Of a stretch of 64,000 nt of DNA, positions 34,925-44,242 are shown piece by piece. The stretch's first letter is position 1, and every line of letters starts with the position of its first letter. The stretch is taken from positions 152,254 through 216,253 of the forward strand of contig JACKBU010000006.1 of the NCBI GenBank assembly GCA_020634395.1. Reading direction: 5' to 3'. A program made the position numbers and the translations under genes. This DNA comes from Ardenticatenaceae bacterium. Lineage in GTDB: Bacteria; Chloroflexota; Anaerolineae; Promineifilales; Promineifilaceae. Below the pieces are notes generated by a model that worked only from the letters and a program-made list of their open reading frames with translations, was not told the DNA's origin and did not search any database.

Positions 34925-36015
34925 CAAACCATCGCCATCCCATCAAACGTAGCGAAAGCGCGCGCATTGCGCAGCCAGAGTTCCACCGGGTATTCGCGAA
35001 TGTAACCATAACCGCCTAACGTCTGCAGGGCACGGTCACACACGCTCATGACCATGTCGTCGACGTAGTACTTCATGACGGCCGTTGCCTGGGTAGCATC
35101 TTTACCCTGATCAAGCTGCCAGGCTGCCTCCCAGACCATCAGGCGCGCCGCGTCGATGTCCATGGCCATTTCCGCCAGCATGAAGGCGATGCTCTGGCGA
35201 TGGGCGATGGGTTCGCCGAACTGCACGCGCTCTTTGGCGTAATCGCGGGCATATTCAAACGCTGCTTTGGCCATGCCTACGGCCAGAGCGCCCAACGCCA
35301 CACGGCTGTGGTTCAGGAGCCGCCCAAAATCAATCCCTTCGTTGCCGCCCAGCTTGTTGACGGCCGAAACTCGGACGTTGTTCAGCTTCACCTGATAAGT
35401 GGGCAAGGCGCGCACGCCCATCAATTTTTCCCGCTGGCCTATCTCCAGTCCCTCCACCCCGCGCGGCACAAAAAAGGCCTGGGTCTGATCAGCTTCATTG
35501 GCGTAAATGAGGAAGGTCTCGGCGTCTTCCGCCAGGGGAACAAAGCATTTGGTGCCGTTGAGAATGTAGCTGTCGTTTTCGAGAACGGCCGTTGTCTTCA
35601 ACTGGCGTGGATCAAACTGGATCACTGGCTCGGTTAACGCAGCCGTCACCTTGGGCAAAGCCTCCTCACAAAACAGAGGCAGATGGGCTTCCTTTTGGGC
35701 TTCCGTGCCGGCCAGCATCAGAGGAACGGCCACAAGATTGGGCGTCATAATGTACAACGTCGCGGCCAGATCACCCCAGGCGAACGCTTCGGCCGCCAAC
35801 GCACCGGTTATGACTGAATACTCACCAAAACCCCCGTACGCTTCCGGGATACTGGTCGGCAGTACGCCAATCTCCCAGCCCGCCTTCACCACATCTGGTG
35901 GCAGAACGCCATCCTCGTCGGCATCACGAAACACCTTCCGCATGCGCTCCTTCGCCAGACGGCCGATGGCTTCAGTCAGCATCTTTTGTTCCTGGTCAAG
36001 CTCAAAGTTTATCAT
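34924..36015 (-). CDS. Acyl-CoA dehydrogenase, first gene of operon
   Basis: A 363-residue acyl-CoA dehydrogenase. It has the N-terminal helical domain, the FAD-binding middle (LTEPVIQFDPRQLKTTAVLEN, though without the usual GAGSD), and the C-terminal part GGYGYIREYPVELWLRNARAF, ending TFDGMAMV. The end is shorter than in fatty-acid dehydrogenases and lacks the YEGT motif. This is a feature of one acyl-CoA dehydrogenase subfamily, so truncation is not indicated, but the substrate may be unusual. AAGGAG precedes the ATG at 36015. It opens the beta-oxidation operon. Confidence 0.85.
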   Translation of the reverse strand: MINFELDQEQKMLTEAIGRLAKERMRKVFRDADEDGVLPPDVVKAGWEIGVLPTSIPEAYGGFGEYSVITGALAAEAFAWGDLAATLYIMTPNLVAVPLMLAGTEAQKEAHLPLFCEEALPKVTAALTEPVIQFDPRQLKTTAVLENDSYILNGTKCFVPLAEDAETFLIYANEADQTQAFFVPRGVEGLEIGQREKLMGVRALPTYQVKLNNVRVSAVNKLGGNEGIDFGRLLNHSRVALGALAVGMAKAAFEYARDYAKERVQFGEPIAHRQSIAFMLAEMAMDIDAARLMVWEAAWQLDQGKDATQATAVMKYYVDDMVMSVCDRALQTLGGYGYIREYPVELWLRNARAFATFDGMAMV

Positions 36016-36103
36016 GCTCAGCTCCTTACCATTGAGTTCATAGCCGCCAGTCGATTGTCAGGAAAAGCTGGTTTTCTCACAGCTCCCAACTCTCAACTAG
36101 TCG

Positions 36104-36973
36104 CTATTGTCTAACTATCCGATCCGTCATTCGGGCTACGCGGACCATGGCTTTGACGTCATGAACACGCACGATGTCCGCCCCCCGATCGATACCAATG
36201 GCCACGGTCGCGGCCGTTCCCTCCATTCGTTCATCCGGCGGCAAGTTCAAGGTATACCCAACGAACGATTTGCGCGACGGACCAATCAAAATGGGATATC
36301 CCATTTGCTTGAACTGGTCTAACTTGTGCAGCAGCAGCACGCTTTGGCTAACTGTTTTTCCGAAACCCAGGCCCGGATCGATGATTATCTGCGAGTCGGC
36401 GATGCCCGCATCATGAGCCAGGTCAATGCTTTCTTGTAACTCCTGCTGCACGTCGGACAAGAGGTCATCATACGCCACACCCACGTAGCGACCGCCCAGG
36501 CGTTCGGCCTGGGCCACGTTTTTGGGCTGGCTGCGGTTGTGCATCAAGACAATTGGGCAGGCAGCCGCAGCCACCAGCGGCGCCATGCCCGGATCCATGC
36601 GTAAACCCCACACATCGTTGATCCAGTTTGCTCCGGCGGCCAGGGCCGCTTCGGCCACGGAGGCACGGTAGGTGTCTACAGAAATGATGGTCGACACCGC
36701 GGCGCGCACGGCGCGAATAATGGGTATCACGCGGGCTAATTCTTCTTCGGCGGTGACCGGCTGGCTGCCCGGCCGTGTGCTCTCGCCCCCAATATCGATA
36801 ATGTCGGCCCCATCGGCTACAAATTGTTGCGCCTGAGCCACGGCCGTATCTATCGCCTCGGCCTCATGCAAAACGCCATCCCCAGAGAAGCTATCTGGGG
36901 TGGCGTTGAGGATGCCCATGACGTAGGTACGCTCACCCCAATTCAAACTGGCGACAGGCGTTTTGGGGTCCAA
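36104..36973 (-). CDS. folP: Dihydropteroate synthase
   Basis: A 289-residue TIM-barrel enzyme joining 6-hydroxymethyl-dihydropterin pyrophosphate with p-aminobenzoate in folate synthesis, the target of sulfonamides. Signature segments are MGILNATPDSFSGDG near 19-33, IIDIGGESTRPGS near 59-71, and GPSRKSFVGYT near 232-242. The start is TTG at 36973, with GGAG upstream; the gene lies only 2 bp after the stop of folK, so the two are cotranscribed and probably coupled. An iterated palindrome falls in the middle. Confidence 0.95.
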   Translation of the reverse strand: MDPKTPVASLNWGERTYVMGILNATPDSFSGDGVLHEAEAIDTAVAQAQQFVADGADIIDIGGESTRPGSQPVTAEEELARVIPIIRAVRAAVSTIISVDTYRASVAEAALAAGANWINDVWGLRMDPGMAPLVAAAACPIVLMHNRSQPKNVAQAERLGGRYVGVAYDDLLSDVQQELQESIDLAHDAGIADSQIIIDPGLGFGKTVSQSVLLLHKLDQFKQMGYPILIGPSRKSFVGYTLNLPPDERMEGTAATVAIGIDRGADIVRVHDVKAMVRVARMTDRIVRQ

Positions 36974-36975
36974 CC

Positions 36976-37482
36976 TTAATCTCCAACTTCCAGCAGCAGG
37001 GGCTGGCGCGACAGACGGTGAACGGCCGTTGTATACACCTGGGCCAACATTTGCACCACAGTCTCACCGGTTTGCGGATGCACAAAATCAGGAGCGATGT
37101 CGGCCAAGGGGGCCAGCACAAAGGCTCTTTCTTCCACGAAAGGATGGGGAATGATCAGGGTGTCTTCATCCAGAATGAGGTCATCATAAAACAGGATGTC
37201 GATGTCAATCAGGCGCGGTCCCCATTTGTATGTGGGACGGCGGCCAACCTGGGTTTCAACAGATTTACATACCTGCAGCAGTTCAAAGGGAGTTAAAGCA
37301 GTGGTTCCGGCGGCACAGATGTTCAGGAAGGCAGGCTGATCGGCCACCCCCCAGGGTTCGGTTTCGTAAACAGCGGAAACGGCCGTAAATGCTACCCCAC
37401 TTTGCAAACCAGACAGAGCTTTTTGCAAGTTTGCCGGGCGATCACCCAGGTTCGTGCCTAAGCTTAAATAAATCTGACTCAT
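36976..37482 (-). CDS. folK: 2-amino-4-hydroxy-6-hydroxymethyldihydropteridine pyrophosphokinase
   Basis: A 168-residue HPPK, which supplies the pyrophosphorylated pterin to the folP product. The start YLSLGTNLGDRPANLQKAL, then YETEPWGVADQPAFLNI and WGPRLIDIDILFYDD (metal-binding Asp pair) identify it. I chose the ATG at 37482, which begins right at the conserved first strand; it has no clear ribosome binding site. Upstream, 37483-37734, is a 250-bp space with the promoter of the folK-folP pair and no recognised structure. Confidence 0.93.
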   Translation of the reverse strand: MSQIYLSLGTNLGDRPANLQKALSGLQSGVAFTAVSAVYETEPWGVADQPAFLNICAAGTTALTPFELLQVCKSVETQVGRRPTYKWGPRLIDIDILFYDDLILDEDTLIIPHPFVEERAFVLAPLADIAPDFVHPQTGETVVQMLAQVYTTAVHRLSRQPLLLEVGD

Positions 37483-37734
37483 GCCGTATCCCGTGTATTC
37501 CGTCTTCTGCCCGGTGTTCAACAAAGCCTGTCTGGTTTAAAGGACCGGACTTTCTGAACACGGCTGCCTGCTCTTCCTCGCTTGGTAATTTTGCACAATA
37601 TGACGCACTGCATCATTATGCCGTATTTATAACACAGCGCGTCATGAGTGTCAATAGAAAGCGAAAATTCGCTAAAAGATAATTTTAAACGGGTTGGAGG
37701 TTCAAAAAGTCGAAAGTTTGGCTGAAAAAGCGCC

Positions 37735-39129
37735 TCAGATGATGATTCGTTCCTGGAGATAGGTCAGTAGGTGATCGATGGCTACCCGCTGCTGCACGGC
37801 CGTATCCCGATCACGTACCGTCACGGTATCATCGGCCAAGGTGTCAAAGTCCACTGTCACGCAAAAAGGAGTACCAATTTCATCCTGGTAATAATATCGC
37901 TTGCCGATGTTGCCCCGGTCGTCCCAGGTGACGGTCATGTGATCGAGCAAGTGGTTGAAGATGGTGCGCGCTTTTTCGACCAGTTCGGGTTTGTTTTTGA
38001 GAAGAGGGAAAACGGCCGTTTTATACGGCGCAATAGATGGCTTCAAGCGCAGCACGGTCCGCTGGTTCGCTTCATCCTCCCAGTACGCATCACACAGCAA
38101 CATCAAAAAGACACGGTTGATACCCAACGCCGGCTCAATCACATGCGGCACAACCCGCCGCCCCGTTTGCGGGTCTACATATTCCAGCCTGCGCCCGGAA
38201 TGGGCAATGTGCGCCTGCAAATCATAGTCCGTGCGGTAGGCAATCCCCCACAGCTCTTTAAAACCAAAGGGGAACTGGTAGTCCAGATCGTAGGTTTCCC
38301 GACTGTAATGACTGCGCTCCCGGTCAGTGTGCCGCCGCCAGCGCAAATTTTCCACGCTGATTCCCAGCGTACCGGTCACGAACTGCCACATAGTATCCTG
38401 CCACATCTGAAACAGCTCCTGCCAGTCACTTTGCTCCGGATCGAAGAAATATTCGATTTCGGCCTGTTCAAACTCGAGTGTGCGAAACACAAACTGTCCC
38501 GTGGTGATCTCGTTGCGAAAACTTTTGCCCAACTGCCCGACGCCAAAAGGCAGACGCACCCGTGAAGAGTCCAAAATCTGCCGGAAGTTGGTGAAGATGC
38601 CCTGCGCGGTTTCGCCCCGCAGGTAGACTTTCGACTTTTCACCTTCGACCACGCCAACGGCCGTTTCAAATAAAATATTAAACGCTTTTGGTGCCGTCAC
38701 CTCATGCCCTTCCGGACTGCAAACGCCGTGCTCGGCCAAAAACGCCGCCATGTCGGAGATGTTCAAGTCCTCCACCACCACGTCTGCTTCGCCAGGATGC
38801 GCCGCCAGCCACGTCTCAATCAGGTGATCAGCCCGGTACCGTTTATGCGTCACCTTATCCTCTACCAGCGGGTCCGTAAAAGAGGCCACGTGCCCCGAGG
38901 CTACCCAGGTCTCTGGATGCAGCAGAATCTGTGAATCAAGGCCCACCATATCCTGGCGTTTATGGATTAACTCCCGCCACCATAAATTACGAACATTACG
39001 CAGCAACTCCGCTCCCAGCGGACCATAATCGTAAGAACTGGCCAGGCCGCCATAAATCTCCGAGGTCGGATAGACAAAACCGCGTCGTTTAGCCAGCGCC
39101 GTGATCGTTTCCAGGTTTGCTCCACTCAT
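37735..39129 (-). CDS. glyQS: Glycyl-tRNA synthetase, alpha2 type
   Basis: A 464-residue class II synthetase that charges tRNA-Gly. The start TITALAKRRGFVYPTSEIYGG, then YDYGPLGAELLRNV, FRNEITTGQFVFRTLEFEQAE (motif 2), and the anticodon-binding domain near 370-460 mark the single-chain dimer form used by many bacteria other than proteobacteria. Length fits the family. It has no good ribosome binding site close to the ATG at 39129. It is followed at 39159 by the ClC gene in the same direction. Confidence 0.96.
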   Translation of the reverse strand: MSGANLETITALAKRRGFVYPTSEIYGGLASSYDYGPLGAELLRNVRNLWWRELIHKRQDMVGLDSQILLHPETWVASGHVASFTDPLVEDKVTHKRYRADHLIETWLAAHPGEADVVVEDLNISDMAAFLAEHGVCSPEGHEVTAPKAFNILFETAVGVVEGEKSKVYLRGETAQGIFTNFRQILDSSRVRLPFGVGQLGKSFRNEITTGQFVFRTLEFEQAEIEYFFDPEQSDWQELFQMWQDTMWQFVTGTLGISVENLRWRRHTDRERSHYSRETYDLDYQFPFGFKELWGIAYRTDYDLQAHIAHSGRRLEYVDPQTGRRVVPHVIEPALGINRVFLMLLCDAYWEDEANQRTVLRLKPSIAPYKTAVFPLLKNKPELVEKARTIFNHLLDHMTVTWDDRGNIGKRYYYQDEIGTPFCVTVDFDTLADDTVTVRDRDTAVQQRVAIDHLLTYLQERIII

Positions 39130-39158
39130 GTTTCAGCACCAACTCCCGAATGAACGGT

Positions 39159-41237
39159 CTAAGAAGGATTAATAGCAATGCTGTCCAGGGCATGGTGGCC
39201 CAGGCACTTTTCTAATTTTTCCCGATCGCGATCCGCGACCAGAGCAGTGACCAGATCGCCATCAACAAGCCGCGTATCGCCATGCGGAATGAGCAGCCGC
39301 CCGCGGCGGCGCACCGCCACCAGCACACAATCATGCGGCAAACACGGCGACAAGTCCTGAATCGTTTTTTCACAAGCCGCGCAGTCTTCCGTAATAGTTA
39401 CTTCCACAAACATCGCACTGTCCGCATGACGCGCCCCGGCCTCATCCACACGCTGCTGAAGCTCCGCTTTGCGCGCCAGGGCTACCTTGTAGGCGTTAAT
39501 AATGTCTTCTCGCCGTACCATGCCTAGCAGCCGATCCTGATCATCAGGGTCAACGATAGGGATGCGCCCCAGAGCATGTTGGCCCATTTTGCGCAGCACG
39601 TCTCCGATCGTTTCATCAGGAAAGGCAGTCAACAAATCTTTGCGCAGCGTGGCGATTTCCCGCACAGGCGTTGTGCCTGGGGTTTTTTTATCCAGGGCAT
39701 TTTCCAGGTCACGAATGGTCACAATCCCAACCAGATGTTCCTCCCGATCTATAACAGGCAAGCCGTGATGGTGGGTAACACGCAGCTTGCGCCCAAACTC
39801 CTCCAGCGTCATATCCGGCGAGACGCTTTCCAAATTAGCCGTCATCACCTCGCCCACCGTTACCCCGGACAAAACGTCTTCATCTCGCCCGCGCCGCAAA
39901 CGGATTCCTTCCAGACCCAATTCAGAGGTGTAGATCGATTCACCGGCAAACAATTCCACGAGCAGCGCCGCCAGCACTGTGGTTAACATAAGCGGCAGAA
40001 TGAGCTGATAATCAGCTGACATTTCGAACACCAGCAAAATGCCGGTAATGGGCGCATGTTCGGCGGCCGCCAGCACGGCCGCCATGCCTACTAACGCATA
40101 AGAACCAGGATTTACGGCTACCGTGGGAAAGAAAGCATGCGCCACCGAGCCAACGATACCGCCTAACAGCGCTCCCATAAACAAGTTTGGCGCAAAAACG
40201 CCACCAGAGTTCCCAGAGCCTAAAGTGGCAGTCGTAGCCAACATCTTAAGCACAAGCAAAGCCATCATCAGCTGCAAGGGCATGGTGATATTGTTGCTGA
40301 TTGCTTCGCCGATAAACTCCAGACCAGAGCCGAGAATCTGGCGATCGGGCAGCAGCAGCGCCAGCAAGCCGGTAATAAGCATACCAATCGCTGCTTTGAC
40401 TGGCAGAGACATATGCCAATGGTCAAAGGTTCGCTCGCCCCAGGTGAATACACGAATAAACAAGCTGGCCCACAGAGCAGCCAATACACCCAATATAATG
40501 TAGATCGGCAGCTCGCTGAGATGGCTAAATTTATAGGCGGGGACCGGAAAGGCCGGCACCTTGGAAACCAATCGACTCACCACGATACTGCCGGTGACAG
40601 CACTGACTACGACGGCGCCAAAGTTACCCACAGTAAACCGGTGTATGATGACTTCCAGAGCAAACATTGCCCCCGCGATTGGCGCATTGAACACGGCCGC
40701 GATCCCTGCCCCGGAACCGCAGGCTACCAAAATCCGCAAGCGATCGCCGGAAAACCGAAACCGACGGCCGATAGCCGAACCAAATGCGCCGCCGATCTGT
40801 ACGATCGGCCCCTCGCGCCCTGCCGAACCGCCCATACCAATGGTGATGGCCGAAAGGCCAAGCTTAACCGGCGCAATCCAGCCAGAAATACGGCCGCTGC
40901 GTAAGGCGACAGCTTTGATGACTTCCGGCACCCCGTGTCCCTTTGCTTCGGGCGCCCATCGCTCTACCACCAGACCAACAATCAATCCAGCGGCAACTAA
41001 CCCAAAAAGCAAACCAAAGGGATCGGGAATGAGACTCTGCACCCATATAGCGAAGTTCTCAACCTGGCCCATTGTCCAGATGAGTAAAGCGGCCAGGACA
41101 CCGGTGCCAGCGCCCACCAGGACCGCAGCGCTTACGAGCGCCATTTCTGACATCGTGGTCCAGTTTTCAGTGTAACGAGAAAAGAAAGTAGAAATTTTCC
41201 CCCAGAAGTGGGATGGGGGAACCATTTTAGAGGACAT
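39159..41237 (-). CDS. ClC-type chloride channel with CBS domains and TrkA-C-like tail
   Basis: A 692-residue membrane protein. Residues 30-445 are the ClC core of about 18 helices; 470-590 hold two CBS domains and 610-690 a TrkA-C-like domain with a CxxC. The outer gating glutamate is present (Glu142 in GREGPIVQIGG), as is GSGNSGGVFAPNLFMG. The selectivity motif reads GHGVPEV rather than GSGIPEV. At the position of the inner proton glutamate (Glu203 of E. coli ClC) the sequence is MFALEVIIHRF, with Val196. Val here is usual in channels, so uniport is more likely than proton exchange. There is almost no iterated palindrome in the gene. Confidence 0.9.
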   Translation of the reverse strand: MSSKMVPPSHFWGKISTFFSRYTENWTTMSEMALVSAAVLVGAGTGVLAALLIWTMGQVENFAIWVQSLIPDPFGLLFGLVAAGLIVGLVVERWAPEAKGHGVPEVIKAVALRSGRISGWIAPVKLGLSAITIGMGGSAGREGPIVQIGGAFGSAIGRRFRFSGDRLRILVACGSGAGIAAVFNAPIAGAMFALEVIIHRFTVGNFGAVVVSAVTGSIVVSRLVSKVPAFPVPAYKFSHLSELPIYIILGVLAALWASLFIRVFTWGERTFDHWHMSLPVKAAIGMLITGLLALLLPDRQILGSGLEFIGEAISNNITMPLQLMMALLVLKMLATTATLGSGNSGGVFAPNLFMGALLGGIVGSVAHAFFPTVAVNPGSYALVGMAAVLAAAEHAPITGILLVFEMSADYQLILPLMLTTVLAALLVELFAGESIYTSELGLEGIRLRRGRDEDVLSGVTVGEVMTANLESVSPDMTLEEFGRKLRVTHHHGLPVIDREEHLVGIVTIRDLENALDKKTPGTTPVREIATLRKDLLTAFPDETIGDVLRKMGQHALGRIPIVDPDDQDRLLGMVRREDIINAYKVALARKAELQQRVDEAGARHADSAMFVEVTITEDCAACEKTIQDLSPCLPHDCVLVAVRRRGRLLIPHGDTRLVDGDLVTALVADRDREKLEKCLGHHALDSIAINPS

Positions 41238-41381
41238 GAGTAGTCGTTTCCACGTTTGTAAAAGTGTTCTTCATAATGGTGATTGTATAACACGAGCGGT
41301 TCATTCGCTAACAAGAATTCAGGCTTCATCAGAGGTTTTAGGCTGGACCATTAGCAGCAGGTCGGGTAACATTTTGGGCTT

Positions 41382-42656
41382 ATGTGGCACAGTAAACGGC
41401 GGCTGTTACGAGGTTTGTTCTGGGTTCTGGCCTTGTGCGTTGGGGCGTTTTGGCAACCGGTGGTGACCGCGCAGGATACGGCCGTTTCTTCCACCCTCAC
41501 CATACTTCCCGGCGATACGTGGACGGCGCTGGCTTACCGCTACGGCCAGGATGTGCAGGCCGTTAATCCGCAGCTCAACCGGCAGCGCCAACCTACCATT
41601 GGGCGGGAAATCCTTTTGCCGCCGGACAGCGCCGAGCGACAAGGTGTTTTACTGCGTACCGGAGACGGCGGTCTGTTGGAAACGGCCGTGCGCCAAAACA
41701 CCTCTCCCTGGGCCATTGCCCGGCAAAACGACCTGCCCTCCCCTTACCGCCCGCTGCTTTACCAGCCGCTTTTTCTTCCGGGCGGTGACGCGCCGCCCAA
41801 AGATTTGCCCGCCGGGTTTGAGACCCTGGAACTCTCGCAGACGATTGGCGAGCCTGGCGTGGCTTTGGGCTGGCGCAGTGAAGTTGCGGAAACGGCCGTC
41901 ATTTCAGCCACGCTGGATGATGCCCCGTTTGTGGTAGTGGGCGACGGCCGTTTCCGGGTTGGCTTGATCGGTACGGGAGCGTTTTATGGCAGCGGCGAAC
42001 CAAGCCTCAACTTGCAGGTTGGAGATGCCCCGCTGTGGTCGCAGCCCTGGCGCTTTGAAGATCGTGCCGATTGGGTGTACCAGGAACTGAGCTACACAGG
42101 AGCGGCCGCAGAAATAACCCAGGATGACATCGACGCCGAGCGCGCGCGTCTGCGAAAGGTCTGGTCCCAGGTAACGCCCAAACCGCTGTGGACAGCCCCC
42201 TTCACTTTGCCGATCAACGACTACCTCAGCATCACCTCCACCTTTGGCGACAGGCGCTCCGTCAACGGCGGACCTTACAACCGTTACCATGAAGGCGTCG
42301 ACTTTAGCGCTTATGGCGGCACACCAGTACTGGCCCCGGCGGCCGGGCAGGTCGTCGTCGCCGAAGAGCTGAAGGTGCGCGGCGGGGCGGTCATTCTGGA
42401 TCATGGTCTGGGGCTGCACTCCGGCTACTACCATCTCAGCCAGGTATTGGTCGAACCGGGCCAGAAGGTTTCACCTGGCGACGTGCTCGGAGCCGTAGGT
42501 ACAACCGGCCTGTCCACGGGAAATCACTTGCATTGGGATTTTCTGGTCGGCACAACCTGGGTCGATGCCCAGGCCTGGCTGGCGCAGGACATGGCTTGCT
42601 GGATACGCGCCGGTTTAGGCCTGGACTGCGCACCAGTTTCCGATAATCCGTCATAA
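41382..42656 (+). CDS. Exported LysM and M23 peptidase protein
   Basis: A 424-residue exported protein with a signal peptide ending near VTAQ (about 29). A LysM peptidoglycan-binding domain covers 38-85 (LPGDTWTALAYRYGQDVQAVN). A mid-section of beta type lies at 120-270, and an M23 peptidase domain at 285-410 with YHEGVDFSAYGGTPV and HLHWDF carrying the zinc ligands. Such proteins cut peptide crosslinks in the cell wall or activate amidases. The start at 41382 has no clear ribosome binding site. Four iterated palindromes are in the gene, one of the highest densities. Confidence 0.92.
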   Translation: MWHSKRRLLRGLFWVLALCVGAFWQPVVTAQDTAVSSTLTILPGDTWTALAYRYGQDVQAVNPQLNRQRQPTIGREILLPPDSAERQGVLLRTGDGGLLETAVRQNTSPWAIARQNDLPSPYRPLLYQPLFLPGGDAPPKDLPAGFETLELSQTIGEPGVALGWRSEVAETAVISATLDDAPFVVVGDGRFRVGLIGTGAFYGSGEPSLNLQVGDAPLWSQPWRFEDRADWVYQELSYTGAAAEITQDDIDAERARLRKVWSQVTPKPLWTAPFTLPINDYLSITSTFGDRRSVNGGPYNRYHEGVDFSAYGGTPVLAPAAGQVVVAEELKVRGGAVILDHGLGLHSGYYHLSQVLVEPGQKVSPGDVLGAVGTTGLSTGNHLHWDFLVGTTWVDAQAWLAQDMACWIRAGLGLDCAPVSDNPS

Positions 42657-42745
42657 TCGCGTGAAAAATCCAACCGCCAATGGTATGATTCAGACCACAA
42701 TGGCACCAAGGTTTTTAACCGCAATTCACAGGAGGATCCTGCCCC

Positions 42746-43342
42746 ATGTATTTGCTATCTGCTTTACTTAGCCTACCCGCGCTTAGCCTACCCGCGCAGC
42801 AAACATCGGCAAACAGCTATCAGTGGTGGTGGTTGTTTATTGTCGGCCTTATCCTGCTTGTCGCTTTCCTGTATTGGTGGCGGCGGGTCAGCGAAGAGGA
42901 CCTGGAGAAAGTCGTGGCTTTCGAGCAGCAGCACCCGCAGGCGTTGGCTATGCCCGAAGGCTTTACACCGCCGCCGGTTGTCATCGCCCCTGTATCCAGC
43001 CCGGATGACCATGACGTCCACGACGAAGAAGGGGAAGAAACAGAGGTGGAGGCCGAAGAAACGGCCGTTTCCGCCCCTCCCGCCCCCGACAACCTGGAAC
43101 GCATCGAAGGCATTGGGCCCAAAATCGCAGAGATCCTCAACCAGGATGGCATCTACACCTTTGCCCAACTCGCTGAGGCCGACGTCGCCCATCTGCAGGC
43201 ACTTTTGGAAGAGGCCGGCCCGCGCTACCAGTTAGCCGACCCCTCTACCTGGCCGCAGCAGGCCAAATTGGCGACCCTGGCCGATTGGGCGGCACTAGAA
43301 GAATTGCAAGAAACGCTAAAAGGCGGCCGTCAGACCGCCTAA
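42746..43342 (+). CDS. Membrane-anchored protein with helix-hairpin-helix tail
   Basis: A 198-residue protein. It has an N-terminal signal-like helix, a transmembrane helix near 28-47, an acidic linker (EEGEETEVEAEETAV) and a C-terminal domain starting NLERIEGIGPKIAEILNQDGIYTFAQLAEA. The LERIEGIGPK motif is a helix-hairpin-helix similar to those in ribosomal/DNA-binding proteins and DUF4332 types; in membrane context its target is unknown. AGGAGG is in front of the ATG at 42746. It ends just before a strong terminator. Confidence 0.85.
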   Translation: MYLLSALLSLPALSLPAQQTSANSYQWWWLFIVGLILLVAFLYWWRRVSEEDLEKVVAFEQQHPQALAMPEGFTPPPVVIAPVSSPDDHDVHDEEGEETEVEAEETAVSAPPAPDNLERIEGIGPKIAEILNQDGIYTFAQLAEADVAHLQALLEEAGPRYQLADPSTWPQQAKLATLADWAALEELQETLKGGRQTA

Positions 43343-43361
43343 AATGTGTCAGACAAACAAC

Positions 43362-43392
43362 AACGCGCGCCAGCTCAGGGCTGGCGCGCGTT
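43362..43392. terminator. Bidirectional rho-independent terminator
   Basis: Perfect 13-bp arms AACGCGCGCCAGC (43362-43374) and its complement (43380-43392) flank a 5-nt loop. It lies between convergent genes ending at 43342 (plus) and 43424 (minus); a T-rich stretch follows on the plus side. A shorter hairpin at 43321-43340 covers the stop codon of the upstream gene. Confidence 0.85.
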
Positions 43393-43423
43393 ATTGTAGG
43401 TTTTCCCTTACGAATCGTAAAAT

Positions 43424-44242
43424 TTAATGCTCGTGGTCGTGATCGTTTTCGGTCAACGCATCGACAAAATCAATGACGGCATCGCTGAACATGTCAATCT
43501 GCTCTAGATTAGGCAGGTGACCGGCATCCGGGATGACAACGAGCTGCGCCCCCTTGATAGCCGCCTTCATAGCACGGGCCTCCGCGACGGGAATCAGCTG
43601 ATCATCGGCGCCGTGGATAATGAGCGTCGGCACGTCAATCTCCGCCAGTAGCGGCGTGGAATCGGGGCGGTCCCTCATAGCTTGCAGGGCGCCTACCATG
43701 CCTTCCAGGGAAGTCCCTTCCATCATTTCCTGTACAAAGTCGGCAACTTCGTCGTCTTCTTCGTAGGTTTGGGGAGCCAGCAGCTTCGGCAGCATGTCGG
43801 CGGCCACGGCCGTTACCCCCTGCTTTTTCGCCTTTTCGATGGTCGCATCCCGGCCCGCTTTGCCTTCCGGCGTATCTGCTTTAGCCCGCGTCGAGGCCAG
43901 GATCAGACCGGCCACACGCTCCGGATATTGGCGGTAAATCTCAAAAGCCACGTAGCCGCCCATCGACAGCCCACAAACCACCACCGGGCTTTCAATACCT
44001 AGAAAATCCAGCAGGCCCACGCAATCATCGGCCAGCATGGACATGGTATAGGGTGGAGACGCGGCCTCGGAACGGCCGTGTCCGCGCAAGTCAGGCGCAA
44101 TCACCCGCGCCACACCAGACAAATCCTCTACCTGCGGTTCCCACATCGCGCTGCTAAACGGAAACCCATGAATGCACAACAACGTCAACTGGTCACAACT
44201 ATCAATATAAGCCAGGCCAAAATCGTCAGACGACTCGCTCAT
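43424..44242 (-). CDS. Alpha/beta hydrolase
   Basis: A 272-residue alpha/beta hydrolase with the oxyanion-hole region LCIHGFPFSSAMW near 22, the nucleophile elbow GLSMGG near 92-97 (Ser), the Asp in HGADDQLIP near 215 and the His in DAGHLPN near 243. The C-terminus HDHEH is His-rich, possibly metal-binding. Substrate is unknown. The start overlaps the prs stop by ATGA, so translation is coupled to prs, an unusual partner. The gene ends at the terminator at 43362. Confidence 0.9.
   Translation of the reverse strand: MSESSDDFGLAYIDSCDQLTLLCIHGFPFSSAMWEPQVEDLSGVARVIAPDLRGHGRSEAASPPYTMSMLADDCVGLLDFLGIESPVVVCGLSMGGYVAFEIYRQYPERVAGLILASTRAKADTPEGKAGRDATIEKAKKQGVTAVAADMLPKLLAPQTYEEDDEVADFVQEMMEGTSLEGMVGALQAMRDRPDSTPLLAEIDVPTLIIHGADDQLIPVAEARAMKAAIKGAQLVVIPDAGHLPNLEQIDMFSDAVIDFVDALTENDHDHEH

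Noticed and set aside
34924..36015. Acyl-CoA dehydrogenase as truncated pseudogene
   Set aside because: The short end (FDGMAMV) is a trait of a known acyl-CoA dehydrogenase subfamily; frame, start and length are otherwise sound.
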